Part shown: in pieces, positions 11,835-24,348 of the stretch
Position numbering within the stretch: the first letter of the stretch is position 1
Layout of the letters: each line of letters opens with the position of its first letter
Assembly: GCA_031772625.1 (NCBI GenBank)
Contig: CM062814.1
Location: 827,894,757-827,958,756, forward strand
Direction of reading: 5' to 3'
Source of the DNA: Pinus tabuliformis
Taxonomy: Eukaryota; Streptophyta; Pinopsida; Pinales; Pinaceae
Length of the DNA stretch: 64,000 nucleotides
Program-made: the position numbers and the translations under genes
Notes under the pieces: model-generated
Told to the model about the DNA's origin: nothing
The model's database searches: none
What the model saw: the letters and a program-made list of their open reading frames with translations, nothing else

Positions 11835-13230
11835 TGTTGGTCGCTCTAATTGTTTTCACAATTCGAGCTCCACATAAATTGTCAACCCGAGAAGGTCTTT
11901 TTATTTCAAAGATAATAGCGCACTGGATATGCTCAATTTCAAAAGCGGGATCGATGTTGTAGTGAAAGAAAGACACACACCTGTTGAATTCATTAATCTA
12001 CTAATTCACACTCTACTTAATTAAAGCTGAAGTCAATAGCAGAAACGATTTCTCAGTTATAGCAAAGGAAAATCAATCTATAAGGAAAGAAATCATTCAA
12101 CCATAGCAGGAACAGGACCCTATTCCCTGGTGAGGAACTTCAGCACCTGCTGCCTGGCACTTAATCACACTGTAAGAAAAGTAACTTCAAGAGATCAAGA
12201 CCCTATTCCCAGGAACAGGAACCTTCAGCACTTGTCCTCTTGTTTCTAATCACACTACAGGCAAAGGAAAGCAATCAATGGGAGCAAGACCCTATCCCTT
12301 TATGCAGGGATCTTCAGCACATGCTCTCAACATCATTCACTCGTGCATTCAATACGTGTAGCGCTAAGAAACAGAGTATTGCAAACCATGTAACTAGTGT
12401 TTCAACAACAGAATTAAGGGAAGTGCAAACACATAAAGAGATAAACAAACTATAGGAACCAAAAGGGTGAATCTTGTGAGGAAGGCGGGCCCTTTCCTTC
12501 TCACAAGATTCCCCAGGAGAAAGAATTAAATTGGAACGCTCAAAAGAAGTTTTTATTCATATGTCAAAGTAACTGATACATTACAGAAGGAGACTAGCTC
12601 CAGTTCTCCACAATACTGTCTTGTAACTTACAATTCCATCCCCCTCTAATGATGATGTCTCCTCTTTTTAAAGAGGAGACATCATTTACAATTTACATGA
12701 GAGCGAATATCTCGATTCTGTTTTCTTCTCCAAAACAGGACTATTCTGTTCTTTTAAAAAGAGATACTGTTACAACCGAGACAACAGAGGTGCTATCTTC
12801 AGGATAATCCAGGTAACCGTATCTTCGGGCTGCTGCTACTATTCCACAAAAAGTTCTTCCAGAATCGCAAATTACGCATAACGGGATTTGCGTGCTTGAC
12901 GGCTGTTTCAGCAACTGAGTTAGCTGTTTCAGCAACGGGGTCAGCTGTTTCAGCAACGGAGTCAGTTGTTTCAGCAACGGCCGCTTGTTCCCAACAAGGC
13001 ATATAACTTATCTGCGATCTTTGACTTGTGTTAGCAACAATGCACTTCAATTAATGATGAAATATAAGAGTATTGTGGAATTAAATGTAAGACAGATTAA
13101 TCGTATAATAAAGAAGAGGTTTCTATATACCTTGGGATAAAGTGGATGAAAAAGACATTGAAGTTCATAGTTTAAGAGTAGAGTGGTGTCAAAATATATA
13201 GCAAAAATGGTACATAGTGGAGTCCTAACA
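11835..13230 (-). repeat. Element A 5' LTR
   Basis: Promoter-bearing LTR of the minus-strand element, TGTTGG...CTAACA. It contains the same palindrome (12652-12685), inverted repeat (12469-12511) and 21-bp tandem repeat (12902-12980) as the other LTR. Confidence 0.95.
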
Positions 13231-13235
13231 ATGGA
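13231..13235. repeat. Target-site duplication of element A, right (ATGGA)
   Basis: Direct repeat of 462-466 immediately after the LTR end. Confidence 0.9.
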
Positions 13236-14612
13236 AGGATTAGGGAAGGTGTTTGATGGGTGGAATGGAGTGAGGAAAGGCCTAGGATCACTCAGAACCT
13301 AAAACCAAGTTTAGGAGATTGTTGGATTCGCTCAACATGCTTGGAGGAATTTCTATGTAAAATGATGAAATTGGTGAAGGTCTTGATCAAAACAAGGAAT
13401 GCCTATGGGTGGATGAGGTTGGAAGGTGGTTGTTTGCTATGAGATCTCTTTATACTTCTAAAGCACCTTCTCTGCATCAAACATGTGTAATTCCCAAAAA
13501 GTCATGTAAACAAGAAGAATTCTCATGAGCTAGAAAAGCAGAATTTAATGAACTAACTGTATACCTTATGCATGAGGAAATTGCTGAATAAAATGGAATC
13601 ATGAATGAGATCTACTGCAAGAATGAATATAGAAGAGATGGCAATGAAATCCTATACTTGAAAAATTGTTCAAATGCTAGTTCAAGTACATTAAACTCTA
13701 AATATTATGAAAGAAATGGAAATCTATCTTTTTGGGGCTGCATAAGGGTCTTTTCCTCAAATCATGATCCCAAAAGGAAGAAGTGAGGCCGAGACACCTA
13801 CTGATAGATTTTTGGTGCTTATTTTATCCCTTCTAACCTGCTACTGAATTAAGGCACAAATGAAAGCAAACCAATAAACAATTAATCGATTCTACACTAC
13901 TTGCAATGAAATACTTCTAAAGACAATTTAACCATGAATCTATGAAACTAAGCTAAGAATACAGATACAAAAAGAGCAGCATTTTCTGCTAGGGTTGGGC
14001 CTTAACCCAAGATCTTTAGGCCTCTAAGTTTAGTCAGTACTGGATCAAGAAAAATCTTATTCTTATTCCAAAACAAAAAATTACATCAAAGTGTTCCACA
14101 AGTCTGGAGCTCGAAAATAACTAGAGTTTTTACAACAAAAATTTGAATACTAATGAGGCTCTAGGCCTCTCTACTTATACAACTGAATTCCCCATTGACT
14201 TCCTTAAATTTATGGAGGCTCGGCTCCCAAACTAGAGATGAAATAACTCTTTGTCTATCACTTGCTTGGCTACCTTCTAATCTTCATGACTTGGCTGCTT
14301 GCACTTCCGAGCTGGTGGGATAAGTGGAGGAATATTCAAACGAGGGAGGAGTAAATGAGGAGGATTTACCTCATACAATCTCTCTCCCTTGTCCCATTCG
14401 AGTTTCAAATGTTAGTATTGCCAAAATTCCTTGATTTCTCTTCCAAACCTACATTCAATTCATATTAGTTCACTAGGCATAATATCTCACTTTAACTCAT
14501 CTCATTAAACAAAATATAATCAAAACATGTAATAAGTTGTGAGAAGAGTTGCTTTGACTAAGCTAGGAGGTGGATTAAGGCCCATATAATTACCCAATGA
14601 TGAGGCTCATCA
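13236..14612 (-). repeat. Element B 3' LTR, inner part
   Basis: Aligns with about 27525-28903. It ends GCTCATCA, the mirror of the TGATGAGC start of the right LTR at 26805, giving the usual TG...CA termini. No gene is supported here; a frame at 13601-13786 is not conserved in the other copy. Confidence 0.88.
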
Positions 14613-14624
14613 TCACCCTCTACT
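14613..14624 (-). other. Likely polypurine tract of element B
   Basis: Minus strand reads AGTAGAGGGTGA directly against the 3' LTR start TGATGAGC. Confidence 0.55.
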
Positions 14625-14795
14625 GAAAGTGTTGCTCATCCTCTGAGAAACTCAATCAATATCCATGTCTTTCATAGCTCTAGTGGCCTCCCTGGCATCC
14701 CATGCCTCTGTTGTGGTTTCCTCTTCTTATGCATAGAAACCTGCCTTCTTTTCTACCTCCTCCCACTTCCTCCTTTCTTCTTCTTCCTTCCTTCC

Positions 14796-17234
14796 TTATA
14801 GCATCCCTAAGAGCAATGGTGGACTGAGTCTCAAGCCAATCCAATTGACCTTGAGCCTTTGCATAGATTGCTTGTACATGGGTGTCCTATTCAGTGCTTC
14901 TCTCATTCTTTGAGGAGAGTGGTAATATCTTATCTTTAAATTGTATGGAAATTTGTTCCATCTCCTCATGCAAGCTTGCATGTTGTCATCCCTTAACAAC
15001 CTAAAAATGTCCTCAAAATGTGTAATTGCCTACTCTTGGGTAGTAATATACCTGGGTGCAAGCTGAGGATCCTTTGTAATTAAATTATGTGTATTGATGA
15101 GGGCCATTGGATTGGACTGCTCAACTCTGATCATAAGAGGCTTTGTTTGTTCTCTTGCCAATATTTTCTTCATTTTTGCAGCCCTTGCTTCCTCATGGTT
15201 CATCCATGATGCCAAAGCCATCAACCGTAAATCTCCTAGCTTGGCATTAGGGTCCCATACATTCATGTATGTTAAGGCCATGTTATGCAAATAAAACTCA
15301 GACATCTTGGCCTTATCTTCCAATGTACTTTGATCACAAAGATCAATGAATTGTCTATAATCCTAAAATGGCATAATGCCTCTTTGTGCTAGGGCCTTGA
15401 TTTGGAACTGCAGCCACTATTCCTTAAGGTATAAGGCATAGGATTTAGCTGGCATCCTACACTGGATTGCTTCCAAAGAGAGACTGGCCATGGATGCCAA
15501 TTGATTCTCTCTTTCTTGCAGTTGTCCTTTCAACCATGCATTTTCTATCTCTAACTGATTTCTCATTATGGCCTCTCTATCTCTCAAGCTTCTTATTTCT
15601 CTGCCCATCTCCTTGAGATTCTCCTCCATGTGACCAATTTCCTCCACCCCCTTGGACTTGGCAATCTGCATCCATCTATGAGTTCTAGCTCTCTCCTTCT
15701 CAAGCTCAAAGAATAATGGAATAGAAATTTTTTGTGGAATGACCCTACCCCCTTCAATAAATCTGTAGTAGGAGTCAAGGTTAGGTTGGGGGCTAGGTTC
15801 CCTTAGCTCTGGGTCTTCTTCTTTAGTGTCTTGTTGTAGGCTTCCCTCCTTATCCAATTTTTGAGTCTCCTGTAGATTTGGCAGAGTATCCTGTAGGACT
15901 GCTTCTACTTCATGTAGGTCCTGATGTGTATCCTATAGGATTTCTTTTCCTTTCAATGAGGTGGATGTAGTTACAGGCCTTCTCACATAGGTGATAGGAG
16001 ACTTAGGGGAGGTTTGTGCCAAGGATCCTCTTTCTTGAGTTTTCATAGGAGGAGGCATTTTTTCCTATTGTTTAGGTGAGTCCTCAATTACAATGGGAAT
16101 TTTGGTTGGAGTTTAGGGTTTCCCCTACCTTATCCTTGTGCTTTTCCTTGTTCTTTTCCTTGTTCTGAAATATAAGGGGTTCTGCCTCTATCTTTTTCCT
16201 TTTCTTTTGATAGGGGTGCTAAGAGTAGTGAGGCCAGCTACTGCTTCTCTCTCTTTGGGTTCTGGAGACACCCTAGGTGACTTCTCCTTGTCTTCTACCT
16301 CCTCTTTTCCATTTCCCTTTTCCTCTATGTTTTTCTTGTCTTCTCCTACTTCTAGATCCTTATCTTGTTTATCAGTCTCCTCCTTGACATCTTCCTTTGT
16401 TTCCTCATCACCTTCCTTCTCTTTCTCCTCTTATTCCTCCTCATCTGTATCATCTTCATCCCTCTCCCCTTCTTCTCCATCTGTTTTAGTTTCTTCCTCA
16501 TCTTTTTCATTGACAGTAGGACTAATGTCATATGTGAGGGCTTTGATATCCTCCTTTGTCTGCATTTCTCTGAAAATTTGCCATTAGATAGGAATTCTGA
16601 GGTTGTGGAGGGCATCTTATATGATGATTCTGATTAACCCATGGTGGGCTAACTATTTGTGGTTTCCCTCCTGCACCTTTATGCTTGTATCTATCAGTGA
16701 TTGCAGAAGGAAGTATGGTATGTTGAGCCTATGGTGAGGAGGTGTTTCTGCTCCAAACCTCAATTCTTCAAGAAGCCTAAAGTGATACCCATAAACCACA
16801 CTATACCTACCCTCACATGATATGTATTTGATAAGGTGGTAGCTCACCTCATTCCAGGGGTATGGTAGGCTTGCTCTCCTTACTCCATTTTTGTCCTCAA
16901 TGGGCTCTTCTCCCTCTAAAAAGAACTTCTTCTTGGCAATCTGGCTATCTCCCTTGTCTTCCTTTCTCCAAGGCACTCCTAGGGGAAGTGTGGTAATTCT
17001 TCTTATGAGTTTAGGGGTGAGCTCTATGGAGAGGCCTCTCACCACAACAGTGGCATGGTCTCTGGTCAGTGGAATGAGGGAGAGAGAAAAATATCAGGCC
17101 ACTTCATCATCATACCCTCTTAATTTTTCAAAATACCCCGTCCAATTATGCCTTGTGAAGATTTCTAACACCTGAGGGTGTTGGTGGATTCTCACAGTGT
17201 TAATGGGCTCCCTTCTATTAAACCCCCCTGTCAT
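14796..17234 (-). pseudogene. Element B third ORF, decayed homologue of element A third ORF
   Basis: Starts at ATG 17234-17232. Several frames and stops separate the pieces, but the order mirrors element A. 17234-16653 holds the N-terminal domain with CEGRYSVVYGYHF and RLNIPYFLL. 16650-16130 is very acidic and Lys-rich low-complexity sequence. 15857-15417 is a likely coiled coil (EENLKEMGREIRSLRDREA). 15323-15030 and 14999-14796 form the C-terminal region ending in KVNWIG, matching GVNWIG in A. The four largest pieces keep the same frame. One early stop (near 17105) is TGA where Arg would fit. The Glu/Lys-rich frames on the opposite strand (16138-16637) are shadows. Function unknown. Confidence 0.7.
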
Positions 17235-18873
17235 TTTGGTTGGTGAATTTTGAGGAGCTGAGATGGTTGATACAATTTTTGAATGCAGAAGTAAATAACT
17301 GAAAGAACTGTGGAGACAATTTCCTTACACAGCTGCCAAATTCACTCAATACTAGGGGATTTTATATTCAAATCACTTTGAAAAAGGGAAGTGATTATAG
17401 AGCCTACCTCCTCATAGAGTTTGTTGTATCCAACCCGTGTGTTTTCCCCTATGAACTCCTCTTAGCCAATCCTGTAGACTGTCTGTCTGTATCTTGTAGG
17501 ATTCATGTGCGATCTTGTAGGATTTCCTGTGTAAACCTGTAAGAAGTCCACTGCAGGAGAAAGGTGGAATGTTCTCTTATGTAGGTTTTCTGGCTATGAG
17601 AACGAATTTGGTAGAGTGATCCTTGAGGAAATTAATACATGAGTGCATGGGGATCAATGATTATTTCCTCTTATGGCCAAGTTATGTGAGGTGGAGTGCT
17701 AGAAGCGGAGGTACGTTTTCTATTTTTGGACCATTGGTCCCCACTACCTCCTCATCATTCCCCTCTCCTTGTAATCAACTTCCAGTTCAGTCCTCCGTAG
17801 ACTTAACTATTTTTGTCCTTCTCCTCTCTTTTTTGACTTGATTGTTGCCATGTGTGGGAGGACCAATTGTTTTGTCGTCGTTGACTGAATGAAGGTGGCC
17901 AAGTTAACCAGCCACATTTTGCTTATAAACAAACTTGATTGTAACCTTTACATATTTTGACTACATTATGCAAATGACAGAGTGAAGCGAGATACTTACC
18001 TGTGGTGCTAATACCTTGCTGCAGTTGTTGAAGACCTAAGGTGCTTGCTGCGTGTTGGCTGCATGCCATTTTTCCATCCTTTTTTATTGTTCTCTAATGA
18101 ATCCTTTGATGTGAAGGTACATGTTGTTGAAGATGATGGTGTTGCTTCTGCTCTAGAGCTCCTTCTGCCCTTGGATCTTCATGTTGGAAGCTTGTTGCTA
18201 CTCATGATTTTTATCCTATGGGATAGGCTGCTACAGGATGTCCTATAGCTGCTTCTCCCTTAGAACTTTCAATCATACACTCTGCTGGGATTTTGAAGAT
18301 GATGACATGGATTGAGAGGAGGTCTAGGAGTGTGAATAATGAGGAATACACTGAGGTGTTGTTCCCTTCTACCCTCTTGTTTCATTTTTTTCTCTGTGTT
18401 TTCTCTTGAGGGCTGTGATTTTTTTTTTTGGAAACCGATTTTTTTATGATGAATGCAAGGGTGATGAAAATGGAGACAGTTATCGTAATGAAGTTGTGAT
18501 GTAGGGATGTTATTATTTTGACATGAAAGGTCAATTTATTCTCCTAGGGTCACTTTCTGTAGGATTTCCGAGCCACTGTAATTCCTACAGGATCATCATG
18601 TAGGTTTTCAGGGGATCCTGTAGGTTATAGGGGATCCTATAGAAAACACAGTCCCCTTGTAAACTGAAGAAAATAATAGAAAAAAATGAAATATATGGTG
18701 GAGTGATGGATGAATATGGGTGGAAAAATAAACATGGGAGTGGAACAGGTCCATTTTTATTCTCCTCTGTTCTCTGATTGTCCTCCCTGCTGACCTGCAA
18801 ATAGAAATTTTCATTATTTTTTCTCTTTTTTTTTTTTTGAAAACAACTAGTCTTCCTCTAAGAGGTTTTCATC
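17235..18873 (-). other. Element B spacer between pol and third ORF, rich in TCCTGTAGGA-type words
   Basis: About 1.6 kb without a supported gene, in the same position as the element A spacer. It contains clusters of the near-palindromic word TCCTGTAGGA/CCTACAGGA and one-base variants at about 17470-17590, 18210-18250 and 18555-18650. Short frames here are not supported. Confidence 0.6.
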
Positions 18874-21800
18874 CTAGTCTTTCTTTTCCACACCATTGGG
18901 CCACCCCAAGAGGTTTTCAACCCAATAGTGGGACTCAAGCGCCTCATGGAGGTTTTCACCTGAGTCCTTATTTTTATTTTTATTTTCTCGGTGATTTGAT
19001 GAGGCAAGTGCTGAAACTTTCTCCACCACCATCATTATTTTATTGATACCATCAATGAACTCTTGCTTTGAAAATGGTATTTGGTAAACTTTCAATCTGT
19101 GTCCATTAACAAGTAAAGGAATGGCCTATGTATCTATGGTTCTGATCTGCATTGAACCATTATCATGACATCTTTCTATAACATAAGGTCCTAGCCACGT
19201 TGTCCTTAACTTACCCTTAAAGCCTTTATATCTAGAATCATATAACAAGGCCCAATCACCCTCTTGAAATTGCTTACCCTTGATGTTCTTATCATGCCAT
19301 ATCTTCCTCTGAAGTTGAGTTACCTCTGTGTGTAAGAGGGCCTACATTCTGAATTCATCTAAACCATTTAACTGAAGCAATCTCTCTTTTTGTGCACTAC
19401 TAAGATGTAGATCTAGTTGGGCTGCCATCCTTAATGTGTTATACTCAAACTCAATGGATAGTAGGGCCTTTTTCACATAGACCATTTCATAGGGTGTGAA
19501 TCCAGTGGAGGTCTTCCAAGTGGTATTATAGGCCCAAGTGGCCTCAACTAGTCTATCTGCCCAATCTTTCCTGTTATTTCTCACCACTTTGGTCAATATT
19601 CTCTCCAGCCCTCTATTGGTCACCTCCACCTGCCCATTAGCTTGTGGGTGATAGGGAGTGGAGATCCTGTGCTTGATCTTGCACTGGCTGAGCAAGTTTT
19701 CAAACATGTCGGAGGTAAAATGGCTACCTTGATCAGTGGCTAGCTCTCTAGGGTACCCATATTTGTAAAATGCATTCTCCCTTAAGAACTCAGCTACCTT
19801 CTCCTCTGTTACTGCCTTAATTGCCTTGGTTTCATCCCACTTAGTCAGATAGTCAGTGCACACAATGATGTCATTTTTTGCTTGGGAGGAGGGTCAATAG
19901 GTCCAATGATGTCCATGCCCCACTTGTCAAATCGCTCAAAAGTCACTTGAGGCTGCAAAGGCATTTCATCCCTTGGAGTAGGCTTTCCCATCCTTTGGCA
20001 CCGATCACACTAACTAGTATATATTTTCACATCCTGATGAAGAGTGGGCCAATAATAGCTTTCTTGTAACACTTTGAATGTTGTCCTCTTTGCTACAAAG
20101 TGACCTCCACAAGGCCCATCATGACAAGTGAGAAGGATGTCAAAGACTTCCTCCTCCCTGAAACACCTTCTCAAGATTTAATATGGGCCAAGTTTGAAGA
20201 GGTTTCCCCCAATCCAGGTGAAGGGGGCACCCTTCCTCACAATCTTGCTTTTCTCTTTGGAGGACAAGTTTGGTGGGAACCGTGCAGATACCAAATAGTT
20301 TGCTATGTCAGCAAACCGTGGAGAGAGAACTGAAATGGTGAACAAGTTCTCATCCAATAACTGGTCATCAACCATTCCCTCCTCACCTGTAGGAAAAGTT
20401 AATCTGGACTAAAAGTCTGCAACAACATTTTCCTTTCTAGGCTTATCAACAATAGTTAAATCAAATTGTTGTAATAAAAGTAACCATCTTATAATACGAG
20501 CATTCACATCAAGTTTATTCATTAAATATTTGATTGCAACATGGTCAGTATGGAAAAATGTTTGATATCCTATAATATAATGCCTAAATTTGTTCAGTGA
20601 ATGCACAACAACTAGGATATCCTTTTCGGCCACCGTGTAGTTCAGTTCGGCCTTTGATATATTCTTACTAATAAAGTAAATGGAATAAGGAAATTTTTCT
20701 TCTATCTGACCTAGGGCTATTGCTAAGTCTTTATTTGAGGCATCAGCATGAATATAAAAAGGAAGGGCCCAATTTGGGCCTCGGAGAATTGGTGTAGTGG
20801 TTAACATGTTCTTCAGGATGTCCAAGGCCTCTTGACAACTTTTTGACCATATAAACTCAGATTCTTTGGCCAACAACCAAAATAAAAGAGAGGCCAACTT
20901 GCTGAATTCCTTTATGAACCTTCGGTAGTATCCAGCTAACCCTAGGAAACTTCTAACATCTCTCTACTTTTGAGGAGGTGGAACCCTTTGGATGATAGCT
21001 ATTTTATTTGGGTCCACCTATGGTCCTTGCTGTGATATTGAATGACCCATCATGGTCCCTATAGTCATCAAGAATTCACATTTCTCGGGACTGATAGATA
21101 GGCTCATTTCAATGCATTTGTGCAGTATTTTACCTAGGTTGGACAAAGCCTCCTCGAAATCCCCCCCATAAGGTGTGAAATTATCCGTATAGATTTCTAC
21201 CGCATCATGGACTAACTCGGCAAAGGTACTCAAGACTACTCTCTGGAAAGTAGAAGGAGCATTGCATAGGCCAAAAGGAAGGACCCTATAGGAAAAAGTG
21301 CCCCAAGTACAAGTGAAGGTGGTTTTACCTAGTCTTCCGGGCTAATCTGGATTTGATTGTATCCACTGAATCCATCTAGGAAAGAGAAAAACTTTTTCCT
21401 TGCCAGGCCATCTAGCACTTGGTCGATGAAAGGTAGAGGGAAATGGTCCTTCTTTGTGGCTTTGTTCAACTCCCTATAATCGAAACAATTCCTCCACTTA
21501 CCATTTTTCTTGGGAACTAACACCAAAGGAGAGACCCACTCATTGTCGGAGATAAGATAAATGAATCTTGCATCTAGCAATTTTTGAAGTTCTTCTTTGA
21601 CTATATCTTTAAGAGCTGGATTCATCCTCCTTTGGGTTTGTCAGACTGTCTTGCAACCTTCTTTGATGTAAATGTGGTGAGTACACACTAAGGGTGTACT
21701 ACTTTCATTTCTTTGTAACTCCAAGCAAAGGCATCCAGATGTTCCTTTAGCATGTTCCACAACTTCTCCTCTTGGAGAACAGAAAGAGATGGATTGATTT

Positions 21801-22652
21801 TCAAAGTTCTCTCAAGGCCGAATTCTATGGTTTTTACATGGAGAGGGTTGGAATCGGCCAAGTACAGATTAATTGGATGGTTGTTTTGGGTTTCCTTTAC
21901 TACTTCTAGGGACAATGTACTGAGAGTTGGACTTTGGAGTAGGTGTTCATTCAAATCATCTTCATCTTGTTGTCCTCCTCCAATGGTTGTTTATAAGGTA
22001 TACATTTGGGTAGAATCAAATTCATGTTCTTCCTCCTCTTCCAGCCATAAAGGTAAATCTGTTCTAGAGATGGCTGAGCAGGAGGGTATAGGACTAACTG
22101 CTTGGACATATGCCCATTCTTGATGGTCATATTCCTAGCTCTACATCTAATGTAAGCATCGACAGTGGCCAACCAGTGCCTCCAAAGGATGAGAGGGTAA
22201 CCAATAAGATTAGCCATATGATGGAGAACTAGGAAATTTGTAGGGTACTCCCAAGAGTCAATGGAGACCATTACATCCTCCACAATCCCCTTAGGGGTCA
22301 CTATGGAGCGGTCCGCAAGTTGCAGGATTGTTGTGGTCTTTCTCAATGAACCTTGGAGATTGAGCTTGAGCATGGTTTCCTTGATCATCACATTAATGGA
22401 AGCCCCAAGATCAATCAAAGTGTGTGGGACAATGGTGTCATTGATGTGCACATCTACTATAGGGCTTCCAGGGTCCAAATACTTTGGACAGATTACCTGC
22501 CCCAGCATTAAGTCAAACAGTTGTCCAATGACATTAATGGTACGGGCATATCCTTTTTGCCTCCCTCGATGCTTGAAATGCTTCTCCTTAATCAACTTGT
22601 TGTAAATAGGTACATCCTTGATGGCTTGGAGAAGTGGAATCTTGACACATAG
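18874..22652 (-). pseudogene. Element B protease, RT, RNase H and integrase, decayed
   Basis: Continues the pol frame interrupted by the solo LTR. Retropepsin has IDLGASINVM (about 22410). RT segments lie at 21625-21329 and 21233-21018. The catalytic box reads YTDN where A has FMDD, so the second Asp is lost. RNase H is at 20897-20409 (FYIHADASN), the linker and HHCC finger at 20375-19980, and the integrase core at 19863-19342 with TPYHPQANGQVE. A C-terminal tail reaches 18874. At least three frame changes and several stops occur; the TAG near 19345 fits a former CAG. Non-functional. Confidence 0.85.
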
Positions 22653-22657
22653 GTTTT
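22653..22657. repeat. Target-site duplication of solo LTR, left (GTTTT)
   Basis: GTTTT precedes TGTTAAATTGG and is repeated at 24802-24806 after CTTAACA. Confidence 0.88.
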
Positions 22658-23872
22658 TGTTAAATTGGCAACTAGGGCCAAACTCCATGTGGGTTAGCTT
22701 ATTTCTGGTAGCTGATATTTTTATTGAATCCCTCTCGTCGAGAGGTGTAGGATTGATCCAAATATCATCCGATTCCGATAAGTATTTATGGAGATATGAA
22801 TTTATTTTGTTTATGTAATTATTATCAAGCCGACCAGCACTTATGTAGGCTCTAGAAGCCCAACTGACGTGTCTATTCATCATCCTTGCTTTAGTTTAAA
22901 TAGAAGAGTTTTGATGTCAAATGGCACACGTATTCTTAAGGTGATCTCCTCTCCAAGTCTGGGTTTTTGGAAGGAGAGAACCAAAAGATACGCTGGCCCA
23001 AGGGTGATGCCCTAGCCGTAGTGAAAAACGCAGTAAAGGAGAAGGCATTAAATGCAACCCTAAATAACAGTTACGTGAAGCCCTAAACACAGCAAAGGAA
23101 AAGTATGCAGCCACTATACGCAAAATGAAAAGATACGTTGTCATCTATACACATAGCAATCTCTAATCCGTTGGCAATGGAGACCTATACGCACAGCAAA
23201 TACTCTATACGTTGTCATGCATATACGTAAGATCAGGAAGACTTATACGCTGGAGACTTACACGCTGGAGACTTACATGCTGTAAAGGTAAACTCAGTCA
23301 TGGTTGCATATACGCTGGGCATTATATATACGTTGTTCAATACGTTGTGTATGAGTTCATATATATGCTGGAAATGAATATGTATATGCAGCAAATAGTA
23401 ATACAGTCATACGCATAGCATACGAACGCAGCAAATTGCAATACAGTCATAAGCATAGCATCTGAACGCAGCAAATGACAATACAGTCATACGTTTTCAT
23501 GTCATTTGAACACAGTCGTATACATAGAACGCAGTCACTGGAATGCATACATGTAAACGCAGTCATATAAGAACATGTTCATATATACACGTAGGGATAT
23601 GGAACCAAGTTCATATATGGAATATGGAACCACGTTCATATGATCTATATAGTATAAGGAACACAGCGTAATGAATGCAGTCAAGGCAGTTAGGTAAGGA
23701 ACACGTTGTAGTGAACACAGAACATAAAGGGTCTATACGCACCTTGAAGAATCATACACGTTGTTCACATGCTGGGAAACCCTATAGACCTGTCAACGTT
23801 GTAATAGAAGAGACCTGTTAATGCAGAAAAGAAGTAGATAAAAGCTCGGACGAGGGTACCATATTGTCTTGG

Positions 23873-23880
23873 TATATAAA
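23873..23880 (+). promoter_or_regulatory. TATA box of the solo LTR
   Basis: TATATAAA in the right third of the LTR, the expected position for the U3/R boundary. Confidence 0.55.
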
Positions 23881-24027
23881 TCTCGGTGGCATACCTATAG
23901 CAGCCCAATCACAATGAACAGCAGTGATAGAACTGTAACTCTCGGCATACTATATCAGCAAAACCTTGTTGATGGAATGAGTTTCCATGATGCATAGTAT
24001 TTAGATCTATGATCTTGATTTGAATAT

Positions 24028-24168
24028 ATACATGCAGGTGGACTTCAGGAATGTACATACGTAGGTGGATTCATATACATGCAGGTGGACTTCAGGAATG
24101 TACATACGTAGGTGGATTCATATACATGCAGGTGGACTTCATGTATATTTATACGCAGGTAGGTGACT
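24028..24168. repeat. 47-bp tandem repeat, three copies, in solo LTR
   Basis: Units start at 24028, 24075 and 24122 with ATACATGCAGGTGGACTTCA. The first two are nearly identical, the third is diverged, and a further degenerate piece follows to about 24200. Confidence 0.85.
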
Positions 24169-24264
24169 TCATGAATATATATATACACAGGTGGAATTCA
24201 TGACTGTATATACGTTGGGCAGTCACGCTGGGAAATCATGGGTATATATTCGCTGAGCAGTGTT

Positions 24265-24348
24265 GATATGATGCATGGGCAGCATGAAGCTTGATATGAT
24301 GCATGGGCAACATAAAGCTTGATTTGATGCATGGGTAACATGAAGCAA
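24265..24348. repeat. 28-bp tandem repeat, three copies, in solo LTR
   Basis: Units GATATGATGCATGGGCAACA plus tail start at 24265, 24293 and 24321. Lies downstream of the TATA box. Confidence 0.85.

Larger units (their letters stand above)
467..13230 (-). mobile_element. Element A: young Athila-like Ty3/Gypsy retrotransposon, complete but with premature stops
   Basis: This is a 12.76-kb element on the minus strand with LTRs of 1404 and 1396 bp, both TGTTGG...CTAACA, flanked by ATGGA duplications. A primer site matching the 3' end of tRNA-Asp lies next to the right (5') LTR, and a polypurine tract lies next to the left (3') LTR. I count about ten substitutions plus one 8-bp indel between the LTRs, so insertion was recent. 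The coding region is gag-pol in one frame (11759 to 6087), a spacer with a hairpin array, then a second long frame (5099 to 1911). Both frames carry nonsense codons but no frameshift that I can see. The tRNA-Asp primer and a long ORF after integrase fit the Athila lineage. Confidence 0.93.

Noticed and set aside
16138..16637. Ser/Phe/Leu-rich plus-strand frames that look like membrane proteins
   Set aside because: They are the complement of the Glu/Lys-rich linker of the element B third ORF.
22666..22883. An open frame inside the solo LTR that continues into element B protease
   Set aside because: The target duplication and comparison with element A show that the frame crosses an insertion boundary; the in-frame join is chance.
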